Source: Prinia subflava (Eukaryota; Chordata; Aves; Passeriformes; Cisticolidae). From it: a stretch of 64,000 nucleotides of DNA. Within the stretch, counting starts at the first letter, position 1, and every line of letters begins with the position of its first letter. The notes under the pieces were generated by a model. It was not told where the DNA came from, ran no database searches, and was given only the letters and a program-made list of their open reading frames with translations. A program made the position numbers and the translations under genes. Where the stretch lies: assembly GCF_021018805.1 (NCBI RefSeq), contig NC_086256.1, positions 14,905,032-14,969,031 on the forward strand, read 5' to 3'. Shown here in pieces: positions 1-11,894 of the stretch.

Positions 1-604
1 GGTTACACAACAAAAGATGGTGAGGCTCCCAAGTGCTCAAAAACCTCTGAAGGTCTATGCACATAAAGCCACATAGCGTGGGTTTTCTGCTGTACAAGAC
101 ATGGCAAGAGGTCCCCAGGGCAGCATGTTGAGTCCCTAAAATATCAATTCATAATGAGTACCTCAGGATACATTAATTGTGACTTCTGATTTGCTCTGAG
201 CTGGCCCTAGTGGCATTCATTATGTTGACATCCTGTGATACAAGTCTGGGTGCTAGATTAGACCTAGCTTATCCTTTGACCCATGTCAGATTGGTGCTGA
301 GCATAAACTTGGTTCTTATCCTTGTTCCCAGGGGAAATGAGTGTTCACACAGGAACTGGCCTTTGAGAAGCTGAGTAAACAGAGCTGGTGGGATAGGACT
401 GCCTTTGCTGGGAAAGCATGGAAAGAAAATTCCTTTTCAGGCTCAATTAGCAAGTATTTTGAGGCTTTCTGCCCATCACTTTTTAAGTAACATACTGTTA
501 TGATTCATCAATCATATCAATGTTCTAATGATATTTTAAAGGCATATTTTATTTTTGACATGCTATCCATCTATCTGTGTTGTTCTCTAACTAGGGTCAC
601 ACAT
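1..604. other. noncoding, nothing recognised
   Basis: AT-rich single-copy-looking sequence upstream of the SINE. I see no open frame of note, no repeat signature and no regulatory element I can support. Confidence 0.6.
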
Positions 605-737
605 CAAGCTTTTTAGCACATGATGCTGCACACAGTGCTAATAATACCAAGGTTCAATCCCCATATGGGCCATTCACTTGAGAGTTCGGCTTGATGATCC
701 CTGTGGGTCTCTTCCAACTCAGAATATTCTGTGATCT
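605..737 (+). mobile_element. TguSINE1-type SINE (tRNA-Ile head, CR1 tail)
   Basis: The first half (about 611-677) matches the body of an isoleucine tRNA gene. The anticodon arm reads GTGCTAATAATACCAAGG, followed by a B-box-like GGTTCAATCC at 651-660 and the 3' acceptor strand ATATGGGCCA. The A-box region near 614-625 (TAGCACATGATG) is decayed and the 5' acceptor strand is unrecognisable, so this is not a working tRNA gene. After GGGCCA comes the linker TTCACTTGAGAGTT. The CR1 3' tail then follows: TTGATGATCC, GTGGGTCTCTTCCAACTC and AGAATATTCTGTGAT. A tRNA-Ile head plus a CR1-like tail is the known structure of TguSINE1, a SINE mobilised by CR1 enzymes and described in zebra finch. The copy is diverged and no clear target-site duplication is visible, so it is an old insertion. 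It is the best taxonomic marker in the window. Confidence 0.88.
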
Positions 738-949
738 GGAAATATGACCATAATTACCCATTGAATACAAGATAGGTCTTGAGTGGAAGATGGATCCATT
801 CATACCAATTCAGATTTGCACTATGCTAGTAATTTTCTTCTGTTGGTTATCTTATTGCTAGAGTCTTAATATTGCTTGAATGCACACTTCTAATGCAGTA
901 ATTGCACAGAAGAACTCTGTAAGGGACTCTGGATGCCATCATATCTTAT

Positions 950-1025
950 GAGTAAATCATTAGTGAATATGCTTTGGCACATATTTTGAGTAAATCATTA
1001 GTGAATATGCTCCAGCACATATTCT
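950..1025. repeat. 38-bp tandem duplication, two copies
   Basis: Two adjacent copies, 950-987 and 988-1025, each start GAGTAAATCATTAGTGAATA and differ mainly at TTTGGCAC versus TCCAGCAC and near the copy ends. The period is 38 bp. The unit is not a known satellite; a small local duplication followed by a few substitutions is the simplest reading. Confidence 0.85.
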
Positions 1026-4000
1026 CATCTGTATTCTTCAGTAACTGCTCTTGGTGGGGAAAAAATCCCTAGCATATCTTAAAAAAAAAAAAATCACTTT
1101 GCATTTCAAGCTGGGAGATCTCTCTAACTTCCATCTGACTTACGGATTGTGAAAAGCTACCATAGTGAAAAACAAATCGTTGGGTACATATCACATTGAA
1201 GGGTTATATGATATATCACTCAGCATGGAGTCTGGTTTGATTTACTTGCACACAAGCAAAAAAGCCTGTAAGAAAAATAGTGCTTTTCCATTCCTTGTGT
1301 TCCCCACAATATTCTGCCATCCCTGGGAAAGGTAAAGCATGTCATGAAGTCACTGCAGGTCTGCATTCAATAGCTGATGGCAGGATGAAGCCTTGCTGTC
1401 TAGGTGGATGGTACATGGCAGCACAGACAGAACCACACCTCTCATTTCTCAGTTCATACCTAATTCAGAGAGGATTGTGCATCTTCCTGTCTTGCAGAAG
1501 AGGCCAGGAAGCTGAGGGGAAGAATGACTCTCTATGCACTAACCCCTGCTCTGGTTTGGAGACACCAGGGACTTACTGTGATTCAGCTGGGAGGGCAACA
1601 AGAACTGCAGTATTAGACAAATTACTCACTGTTAGACATTTGGGATCTTATGAAATGTTAGAGAATATTTAAAATTATGCAAATTAATATTTTCTTACAA
1701 TATATTTGGCTGTGTTCCTGGCCTGTATTATTTTTCTGTGTTGGATACCTACATCTCCAGCAGATATTCAGTCCTTAAAAGGGGTTGGCTTTTATTTTAT
1801 TCTATTTATTTTTCTGCCATCTTATATTCTAAAGAGATGTAATGGATCAGCCCAGATATGTTTCATGTTGTGAGGAGAGGGAAGGAAATAGCCTGAAAAT
1901 CGTTTACAGTTCAACACTGAGCTGATATTTGTGAAGATGAAAACTTACTCCACAGCACTTTTACCTTGTGATTTGGATTCCATGGGGTAACAATCAGCTT
2001 CAAAAATCTCGTCATGATGCTGTTTTCAAAGTCAAATAAGGAGCGTCAGTGAGAACACACCACCCCCAAGTGGCTCCCCTCCAGCTTCATAACCCCAATT
2101 TATTTTTGACATTGCACCATAAGACTGAAATGATTAATCTATAATAGATTATCTCACAAATCTGCAACAGAAGAACAGAGGATATGATTTGCTCAGGATT
2201 TGGCACACTGGCAATGGCATATCACAGCAGAGGGTTTAATGAATAACATAGAACAGAAAAACAAACTGGGAGAGGCTGGGCTATTGCAGAGGGCCTTTAA
2301 CATGGTGCAAGGGAACCCAGCACCCCAACAGCTGCACTGACCACTCACCACTTGACTTACCACTAATATTTGAGCAATTAGCTCCCATTGGCTTTCCAGA
2401 AAGACTTCTCTAAGTGTAGATGTTCCTTACAGCCTGCTGGAGCTTGCATTTTGAAAGTGCTAAGTACCTATAAAATAGAACCAGAGGTGTTTACCCTACC
2501 TTTGCAGTCCTATGGGGTCACATGATTTGTGTTATGGAACTGCAAAGTGTAGTTTTTTGTGAAAAGTGTTGAATTCCTTGGGGAAACACAAACAATATAA
2601 TGGTGATACCATGTACTTGTGCTGTTGAGTGCTCACTTTCATTTCTGAGAGTAAAGGATGTTTGTGTGGAACCTCCTGCATAATTTAATGTACTGTGAAA
2701 CATTTACCATGGATAAATTTCAGCCTATGCAATTCCAATAAAAAGGGCAAGCATTTTTTTTTCTGGGACATGGCTACCCTCTGCACCAAACTTGGAAGCC
2801 AACAGCAATCATAAAAAACCAGAGTAACATCCAAGTTCACAGGCACCATTTTCTGGTGACACTAAAAATGTATTTACCAATTTTAAAAAGTTACTGCCCT
2901 TTACTGTAATTTTAAAAATTGATTAGGAACACTAGAAACTTCAGAAAAAATTCTCTCTCACCTGTCTGACCTGCCAAATGCTGAGGAGCAACCATCAGCC
3001 TGAGAGGAGGACACTGAAAAATGGAGGGTAGAGTAAAATATCACTGTACTGTTATTGCCATTCAATGACACCTTCCTTCTGTAAAATCTCCAATTATCTT
3101 TTTACAGTATTTCCATATTTACTAAGTAACCCGGGGTAAACATGTTGCTCTAACCTTGATTTCTGCTATTTTCAGGGAGATTTACCTGCCAGTCTAGGCT
3201 GTCTTTTCTGGCATCAGAAGTTGAGCAAAGTTCTCTGTGTAGTAACAGGTTTTATTAGTCTGCAGTGCCCCTTCCCTTGACCTGTTTGGACTTCTCTTTT
3301 GCTAGTGCTTCTGTCAATCCTTGGCTTTCTGTGTGGGGCCAGTGAAGGTCTCAGACTCTAGACACTTCGGCCACAACCAAGACTATTAATTTATTTGCGT
3401 GCACCATGAAGCAGCAGTCATCTTTAAATTGTTGGCCGAAGGTGAAAGGGCAAGTCAGTGCTCTCTCTCATGGAACCACACGAGGATGGTTGCAGCAAGG
3501 TAGGTCTGAAAAGGCTGTGGGGCCACAGAACTGCCCATGAGCCAGCACTGCTGATAGACAGCTGTGACAGACAACACCAAGACACCTCTCAGCTGTAATC
3601 TCCAGCCCATCAAAAGGAGATGTTAATAGTTTCACATAGCTGGGGCTTTGTCCCAGAGGTGAGGCCTTTCTTCGGCTCTGTTGGTGTGTCTGGGTGATGG
3701 CAACTTTTCCTCTTTAGTCTAACAGCTCAGCAGATGAAGCTTGCCAGGGTAGTGCTGACACTACCCAGCTTCTGCAGCAATGCACAACATAGCAGTGCAC
3801 AACACAGGAAAATAAAACAATATAGAAAATTGGGATGCTGCTGCCACAAATCCTGGGAAGCTTGAATTTAAATCCCTCCTCCTCGCTCTGCTGAGGCCAT
3901 GCTCTTCCCTAGAGGCATCCGAAATTGGGTCTTTCCCTCATGCTCACCCAACGTCCAGGAAGGGGTTTCATTTCTCTCTGCTGGAAAGTGAGGTAAATAT

Positions 4001-4399
4001 TGGGAATTATGCAAGACTTTTTGACCTGGTTGACAGCAAAGGCAGCATTAAACAGCTAAAATTTAGAGAGCAAAACAGTACTTAAAGCTTTTGGGGGATT
4101 GATGCAAATGGTTCATCTTGATACAAATTTCTTTCCAGGCCATTTTATGAGCAAAAATATTGTCTCCATCTCTACCTCTAGGCACTCCTGACCACAAGGT
4201 GAGATCTCACCTACAGACCAGGAATGGTGGGGTGTCCAATGGCAGAGATTGCCACAGAGCTTGAATTCTACACATATATGAAATATATACATAATATATA
4301 GGGTTTCACATCTCCAGTGGGAAGTACCAAGGGCCTTAGCAGACACAGAGGGCTGAAAGCATCTGCATTGAAACAGGAGTCAGGGCAGGTCTAGGTCAA
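1026..4399. other. noncoding, no gene or repeat family recognised
   Basis: The span holds a 13-A run at 1081-1093 and a 130-codon open frame at 1280-1672 that shows no domain. It also holds a POU-octamer-like ATGCAAAT followed directly by TAAT near 1677-1688. I see no splice-bounded exon, LINE frame or SINE signature. Confidence 0.55.
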
Positions 4400-4577
4400 T
4401 GGTCTGGCTCAGAAAGTAGAGAGCAGCAGGGTTTCATTCCTGGCTGTGCAAAGATCTGAAATAACTCCCTGCCTCATGCCTTACTTCCCATCCATGGCAT
4501 TCCAACCATGGAAAACTACTTATGAGATGTTAAAACTCCTCTCATGCTTTGGGGTTATATAAATGCCATGCAAACCC
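4400..4577 (+). mobile_element. MIR-like SINE relic
   Basis: The order of short matches follows the MIR consensus. A head with TCATTCCTGGCTGTGC (MIR: CAATTCCTGGCTCTGCC) comes first. The core then reads AACTCCCTGCCTCATGCC and CTTCCCATCC (MIR: CTCTGTGCCTCAGTTTCCCCATC). A 3' part has GCTTTGGGG followed by TATATAAATGCC. The middle is shortened and divergence is high. MIR is an ancient amniote-wide tRNA-derived SINE with an L2-type tail, long inactive in birds. The call rests on collinearity of weak blocks, so an alignment to a MIR profile is needed. Confidence 0.6.
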
Positions 4578-4772
4578 ACAGAAATGGACATGGAAAACCA
4601 GCAAGCAGATCCTGGTCCCAGTCAGCCTGAGAGCCTGTGTCCCACTCTACCACTGCTGCTCTGAGCTCAGGAGTGCAGGTGAGTGACAATGTGTCACCTC
4701 TGTAGCTGATGGCCCTGAGTCCACTGAGTTCAGGGGTCTTGGCAGTATGGTGTAAAATGTAAACAAGAGGTC

Positions 4773-4796
4773 TTTGTTGTTGTTGTTGTTGTTTTT
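4773..4796. repeat. (TTG)n microsatellite
   Basis: About six consecutive TTG units followed by a short T run. Simple-sequence repeat. Confidence 0.95.
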
Positions 4797-7700
4797 GTGA
4801 AAGCTAGTAATCACAGAACTAAAGCAGTTGGATGAACCATAATATACTACCATGAACTCCTCTTGTTTTTCTAAAGGTAACAACCATAGATGCTGAGGTG
4901 CCTGCACTTTGGACAAAACAAATGCTGTAACAGGATGTAGCTGTAACAAACCTGTCAAAGCTCATAAACAGTCATCCATTTAATCACTAATTATTAATCC
5001 AATTCTGATCTTCAGTTACTCAAAATGAACTGTTTAAAAAAAAGTGATACTTGTTAGTCTAAAACAGTTTAAAAACATGTGCCCAAAAGTAATGCATTGG
5101 TTTACTGTGGAACAATCCATCTGTTATTACAAGAAAATTAGGACAGGAAAAATAAACCTTATCCCATGAAATCAGCCATATGAGAGAAGATTCTTTTTGA
5201 AACGGAGTGCTGAAGGAGGTAGACAGGCGTTAATGAGCAGGACCACAGCCTGCATCATATTCCTGCCCCTCTAAAGCAGCAGAATTACAAAATGGATGGG
5301 CATGAAAGAAATTACAGATTTGCTACAGATATCTGCTGCTTAGTGCCTAAAAATCTAGTTTATGGAGCCTCTCAATCTGTGTATGGAAATGAGTCAATAG
5401 CAGAAGCACTTCTGACCTCCTTGAAGATTTTTAGCATCATCTCAACTCTTCTTAAAACCTTTCCAAGCTAATAATATTGTATTCTTGGGTTTTAGTTAGG
5501 TTTTTTTAATCAAAACTGTATATATTTCAAATTTGTCAAATGACTGGACAAAGCAGTGTTAAAAATTCAACTGCACTAATTACTAGCTGAGCAGCACAAA
5601 AACCTCTGAATAAATGTCAGTCTAGGAGATAAGCTCTTATCTTAATCTAATGACTCCACAGACTTAATTTGTCAGGCCAGCCTAGTTGATGAAAAACAGG
5701 TTTCTATTCTCCAGTGTTAGCAGCCACATCTTTCCAAATCTTTGAAGTTGGATAGTAATACCATCAGTGTCATCCTGCAAAAATCTTGTGACCAAGCCAA
5801 TTTCATTGCTATTGTCCTGTTACGCTAATTAAAGTTGTTTTACCCCCATCGGTGTGCAGTAGGTGAAAATGAAGGCAATTTATTTTTAGATTTGTTATAT
5901 TCTGGAATAAACATTCTTGCTTCCCTCTGCCCACAACGATATGTTAATATTTGCAGCTTTCTCTGAGTATCAGAAAGCCAGGCTTTTTAGCAGGGCTCCA
6001 CAGACAGCACAGTGCCATCCCAGGACAATTCCTGCAGTGCAAAGCACACAAGTATGTGTGTTTGGTTTATTTGTGAGAGAAGAGTAATTTTGAACTCAGG
6101 CGATGAATTTGATCTTAAGAGATGATTTTAGATTTTTGAAGTTCTTCCCTAAAGGAACATTTGACATATTTAGAACTAAAGGCACCAAGTGTTCATACTG
6201 TTTGGACAAAGTGGATTAGCAAATAGAAAAAAAGAAATTGGCTGCAGTCAGTGTTTCCAGTCCCTCAGTCTTCAACTAACTCCTCTGATGGGAACCTGGT
6301 AGGCCCTTTGTGCACAGTGCCCTATTTCAAAGGATACTATTTAAGCATGGTACTATTTATCTCAACCCCAAAACTTAGAGGGATATGCTTGGGTTTGAGG
6401 AGTTGGGAGATGAACTTTATTTGGATGATACACAGGAAGATGTCAAAGTAACAAAAACCTGATGAAAATAATAGTGCTAAGTGAGGCAAATCCAAGAGGC
6501 CACTCCATTGACATTAGTAACTTTATCAACTTAAGATATATGAAGATATTTACCCGCTTTGTTGTATCTGGTTTTATAGCAGTGCAACTCCACTGACTTC
6601 AGCAGCATTTCACATCATACAACCAGCAAAGGGAGTGGAGAGTTAGCCAACTTCTTCTAGTATTACAAAATCCCTGATGCCCAGAGCTGATTGATCTGAA
6701 GCCCACGTTACATCCCAGACTGCAGGAGTGCAGGGTCAGAAGCAGCTCTGTGTGCAGGCAGCACGGGTCATTCTGGGATTTATTCCGGAATGCTTTAGAA
6801 GCATTTCACTGTTTGGCTGGGAACATCCTTGTGGATAACACAGATTTAATCAATTAGATCACAAATGTCCATCCTCTGGGGTGAGAACACTGGCTACTCA
6901 CAAATTTAGTCTAAGTAGGACTGCAACAGGACCACACAGGTCATGTGCTGGCATATATACAAAAGTATTCAGGAACTGGTCCACACACATTTTCATTTCA
7001 AAGGCTCATGTGTGAGCATGGACAGCCAGTTTAGCATCTGAGTTGTCCTGGCTGTGATGTGAGCTGGTGCCAATAGAGAAGCAGCCAAAGCCTGTGAGCC
7101 CATCCATGCAGGCCACGTTGTCTGGATGGGCTTCTTCACCTGCAGATTCTCAGCAGGGACATGGAGGCTGAGAAGAAGGATGGGAAGCTTCACAAGCTGC
7201 AAAACCCTTCAAACCAGAAACTGTAATTACCCCAGGTAATTGGGTTCTGCATCTGATGCAGATCTGATACAACGGCATCTTCTACCATCCTGGCTAACGC
7301 ATCATTGCTTATGGCATCTTCCTGTTAGTTGAGAGCCATAACACATCTTTCTTCCTGTTTTACCCACAGCCAGGCTAAGGAGCAGAGTTTGCAGAGTAGT
7401 GCCAGGTGAAGTTCATGGTCTCTAATGTGACCCAGAATGACAGGGCTGCTGGATAAATTAGAGGCAGATTTCCACAGCTATATGAGCTCACCTGAATACA
7501 GATCAGTACCCACTTCCAATTTTTAAAGCTTCCAGGCTCCAAGTTGTCACTGGGAGTTGAGAGCACAAGGGTTTTTGAAAACCCCAGAGCCTGAAACATA
7601 TTTAAGCACTTCTGCCTATTGCTTACTTGGATCAAGACAACTGAACTCTTTGAAAACACTGGGCTGCAGTCAGTATCTATCTGATCTTCTGAACAATAAT

Positions 7701-10000
7701 AAACATTTGGTGCATGGTCTGAAAGCCTGAGGCCTCATCTGACCAAAGCTGAGTTTATACCCATTGATTTCATCATGGAAGTGATGGTTCACTCTGAATA
7801 TGCCAAATTCATTTATGTTAGGGCTATGGCCTGGAATAGCATTTTTTTAGTAAGAAATAATGGCTCTTTTCTCCTGCTCTGAGTCACAGTTTAAATCTAC
7901 AGGCCATTCCCAACACAGCTGAAACAGAAAATGAACATACTGAAGTGAAATTTTCAAAGTGACATTTGAACCCCTTCTCTCTGATGAAATCCCACCTATT
8001 GATCCAGTCAAACGACTGCAGCCTCCTCAGGTCCATCCTGCAAAGTCTCCTTGACCCGCTTATTACCACAATTCTTCAGGTGCACTGTGACTGTCTTTCA
8101 GTAGAGGACAGTGCCAGCTAATCAAGTTGAAAAACTGAAAACTCCCATAGATTAAATCCTGGTCCTGGTGAAATATATGGCAAAATTCCCATGGAAACCA
8201 GTGACTACTTGTATCTTAAGACATTATCTCAAGTCTGAATTGCCATTGGAATACTGACTCCCTGATTTATGCAAAGAGTTTAACTGGAATTAACAAATTC
8301 ATTGCCCTTTCCTCAGCAGCTGGAGCAGTGAAGGGGCTGGCTCACACAGGAGCCATTCCCTAGGGCTGGTGTTGTGGGATCCAGCTGGCTTGGGCCAGGC
8401 TGCCCATCCTGCAGCAGACTTTGTGGTTTCATGACTCCCATTGCTCCCTCTATAATCTCCAACGCTCGCTCCTCTCATCCCGCTACAAAACAGTTTACCT
8501 GCCCTGGCCTGCAAAGGAGTCCTGCTATTTTTGGACTTCAGCCTATAAGAACAACTTCGGGTGCTAAGGAAAAATGAACCATTCTGAAAGAACAAAACTG
8601 GGTCCTTTATGGAAAAATATTGTGACTCCCAATCCAAGGACTGTGGCTCCAGATCAATTTTCCTGGCAAAGAGGAATAACTCTAATCTAAACATAAAAAG
8701 GGGTCTGTCATGGTGAGATACAAAAATGTAGGGGTAGCTGCCAGGTTTGAGATTGGTCCTGATGAAGTATTAGTGCTGACAAGCCAATAATGAGCTAAGA
8801 CCCATGGTGAGGCTGCAACAAGCTGGGGCCACTTGGCTTGACTAAATGAAGTCCAAATGCTGGCACTGCTGCTGGAGGCAGGACAAGCAGAGTCAGAAGG
8901 AGCAGGATTTCTTTCCTGATTTGCAAGAAGAGTATCACAGTTCACACACCTTGTGTGCCAGTGCAGGGCAGTGTGTGCCATGTTAATAGCTTTGATACAG
9001 CATTCCTAAAAGGAAGTGTTTGTCAATTTTGCTATAAGTGTTTGAGCACAACAGTCTTAATTCAATGTGTCAGATAAGAGAAAATCATGTTGGCTTATAT
9101 TTATGACAACATTTTCATCTTAGCACTAGAGATGTTTGGAGAGCAAACCAACTCTTCAGTTTGTGTTTTGCTTTGCTTTTTTTTTATCCATCTAAGCCTT
9201 GCCAGGCAAATCCATAACCCTTACATACCATTGCCATATCTGCTGCAGAATAGGTGGGAAGACACATCTGAAATGCACTGAGGGGGGATTTTTGATAAGT
9301 CACAGGTTATGAAACTTAAGGGAAGGTTATAGAATTGAAGATAGCAAGAAGTGAAGACACGCTCTTGATGGGTACATGATGCACATGCTATTGCAAAGGT
9401 CAAGGAGAGCCACACCCAAGGGAGCACTACTGATGCTCTGCATTTCTTGTGGTCTTTGGGCACAGTCAGGATTCTTGAGCTGAGATTGGAAAAAGGGTAA
9501 GCCTGGACCCTCAAGTGACTAACAGACCCATAAAAAAACTAAAAAAACCCTTCTAACTATGACAAAAAGCCCAGAATTCAAGCTGTTTGTATCAAGGTAA
9601 AAGAGCCCAGATCATCTCAGGAATTTGGGTGCTTAAGTGTCTTTGTTTAGGATTCTGCCCCAAATGTCTTTGATGACCTGGGTCAGTATGGGTGGAGGGT
9701 TGTCTCATACCTAGAGGCTGGTTAGCAAATCTCCACTAACACTAAAACAAAGAGAATTGGCTTGGTAATTCTACCACCTGATCATGACTGGTTTTTGAGA
9801 TGGGGCCAAAGCAGATAGAAGGCTGGGTTACTCTCAGTTGTTCCAAAACATGCCACACTACCAGAACGGCTGCCGAAATATTGGGGTGAGGCTCTTGCTT
9901 TTATAGCAGTGCAGTGCTAGAATGCAAAGAGAATGAACAACTTTGTGGAGATTGGCTTCCCTCAAGTGGGATGCTCTGTCTTCTTTCACAGAGGTCACTG
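4797..10000. other. noncoding, no gene recognised
   Basis: About 5 kb of mixed AT-rich sequence. Overlapping open frames on both strands at 8299-8694 (131 and 67 codons) lie in a locally GC-richer patch but show no domain, no splice context and no family resemblance. I see no LINE or SINE signature until the CR1 that starts near 10001. Confidence 0.5.
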
Positions 10001-10482
10001 GTGTGGCCACACTTCGACTGATGTGTACAGTTTTGGGCACCACAATATAAAAGGATATAAAACTATTAGAGATGATCCAAAGGAGAGCTACAAAGATGGT
10101 GAAGTGTCTGGAGGGAAAGTCATCTAAAGAGCAGCTGAGGTCAGCCTGGGCAAGAGAAGACTGAGGGAAGGCCTCATTGCAGTTACAACCTCCTTGTGAG
10201 GGGAAGAGGAGGGGCAGACACTGATGTCTGCTCTGTGGTGACAGTGACAGGACCCAAGGGAATGGCCTCAAGTTGTTTCATGAGAGGAGAAATCTCTTCA
10301 CCCAGAGGGTGGCTGGGCACTGGAACAGTTCCCCAGGGCAGTGGCCACAGCACCAGCCTGACAGAGCTCAAAGAAGCCTTAGGACAACACCCTCAGGCAC
10401 ACGGTGTGACTCTTGGGAATGTCCTGTGCAGAGTCAGGAGCTGGACTTGATAATCCTTTCAACCCAGCACATTCTGTGATCC
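10001..10482 (+). mobile_element. CR1 LINE, 5'-truncated 3' end
   Basis: This begins inside the C-terminal coding region of CR1 ORF2. The first block reads GTGTGGCCACACTTCGACTG and ACAGTTTTGGGCACC, where CR1 encodes the stretch resembling VRPHLEYCVQFWAP. It continues through GAGCTACAAAGATGGTGAAG and CTGGGCAAGAGAAGACTGAG. A protein-level match HERRNLFTQRVAGHWN at 10273-10320 corresponds to CR1 (V)RRNLFT.RVARHWN. The 3' untranslated part GTGTGACTCTTGGGAATGTC, GGAGCTGGACTTGATAATCC and ACATTCTGTGAT is the typical avian CR1 end. Internal deletions and stops mean it is dead. The 3' UTR type differs from that of the copy at 55309, so the two come from different CR1 subfamilies. Confidence 0.9.
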
Positions 10483-11820
10483 TGGCCTTGGTAAGTGCAC
10501 ACTGATGATTTTCCACTTCTGTTTCAAAGGGAACCTCCAGCCACCCCCAAGTGTCAATAGCTATTTCCCATTACAGGGTCAGATTCCCTACACTCTCTGG
10601 GAGAAGAGGCAGATAATAAAGGGAGCAGCAGAGCTACACTGATTCTTGGGACGGACAATAAAGGTACCCAGTTAACAGACGAGAAAAGGGACTCAGATTT
10701 GCTTGCAGAATCCCATGTGAATTGCACTATTTTCCAATCAAAGTGATTGTGAGAAATTCTGATTTTCAATTCAGGGTTTTTTTTGCATATCGGAAAGAGG
10801 ATGCCTTTGTGCAATGACTGTTTAAAAATACTTCAAAAGAACTTGAATCAGTCCATGGCTGCACTATATACAAATTAAAATAATTGATTTTTTGGCAGCC
10901 TTTTAAGAGATCTATAAATTAAAGGGATTTCTGATACATTCTGGGGGACTTTATTTCATGTTGGCTTTCAGAGTGCCCTCCCTTCCAGAGCTGAAAGTCA
11001 GCCACAAAACCAGACACAGCCTCTCATTTGCTCTGCCCTCCTCACTCAGGAGTCAGTGGATCTCCTTCAGGTGTGACCATAGTTGGGCATGGTGGGTCCT
11101 GGACCCCTGCCAGCTCTGCACCCTTCCCTTTGATTTCTGCTTTGAGAACTTTACATCAAGAAACAGAAACTGCCCAAACCCACCCCTCTGGGGAGTTAGT
11201 TTCTCTCCTTTTCTCCATTAGTGGAAACTGATTCCCTCACCCAGTTTGTGTTGCACCTGGGCTGTCCCCATTCTGTGCTCTGATGGCAATGGGTTCAGTT
11301 CTATCTGTGATGACCTAAAAATAGCACTCAATTAACATTGCATTTCAAGAATTGGAAAATTTCCCAGAAGTCCATTCTTTTTTTCTTTTTCTGTTTCATT
11401 ACATTTTACAGTAATAATACACGAGCCTGTAGAAAACATGACGGGTAATGAAAAAATGTAATTAATATAAGCAGTGTAAAGCATTTTTTTTCCCTCTGTT
11501 GTCCTTGCAGAAAATTACTGCTTTAAACTGAGCAGGATGTGAAAATGCATAAAGCAAACAGTAATATGCTGTGGTTTGTAAATATCTTATGCAAAATAGT
11601 TAAATCAACTGCTGTTTATTTTTCTTACTTTGTGTCACAAGCTCTTACTTTTTTTTGTTCATTACTTTTTTCATTTGTTCTCTTTTGGGGGTTTGCTCTC
11701 TTTCATCTTAAGAAAGTCACTCACTTAAATTTTTTTTTTCTGCTATGGCTAATTCTTCTCACCATCTCCTCCTGTTTGCTGGCTCTGAAATGAAACATAC
11801 TCTGCAAAAGTGTAGTGAGC
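10483..11820. other. noncoding; AT-rich conserved-looking stretch at 11290-11480
   Basis: No gene recognised. The stretch 11290-11480 is AT-rich, carries TAATTA-like homeodomain cores (for example near 11459) and contains no repeat signature. It reads like a conserved noncoding element, but conservation cannot be judged from one sequence. Confidence 0.35.
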
Positions 11821-11846
11821 CAGATCCTCACTATACTGAGGATCTG
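11821..11846. repeat. perfect 10-bp inverted repeat (hairpin)
   Basis: CAGATCCTCA and its exact complement TGAGGATCTG are separated by the six bases CTATAC. The stem does not extend further. There is no following T run that would suggest a Pol III terminator, and no gene context. Confidence 0.8.
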
Positions 11847-11866
11847 CTCTCATTGTTTTGGGCTTC

Positions 11867-11894
11867 AAAAAGAAAAAAAAAAGAAAAAGAAAAG
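11867..11894. repeat. A-rich low-complexity tract
   Basis: A run of A interrupted by single G, just downstream of the hairpin. It might be a decayed poly(A) tail, but no retroposon body is recognisable to its left. Confidence 0.8.

Noticed and set aside
605..677. tRNA-Ile gene
   Set aside because: The 5' acceptor strand is missing, the A box is decayed, and the sequence runs straight into a CR1 tail, so it is a SINE head.
4677..4685. CAGGTGAGT splice donor
   Set aside because: The only acceptor-like AG nearby is 8 nt upstream and there is no open or conserved exon. Treated as chance.
5548..5600. possible third copy of the duplicated element (GACAAAGCAGTG)
   Set aside because: Only about ten bases agree; GTTATCT and ATTGAAA are not at the expected offsets.
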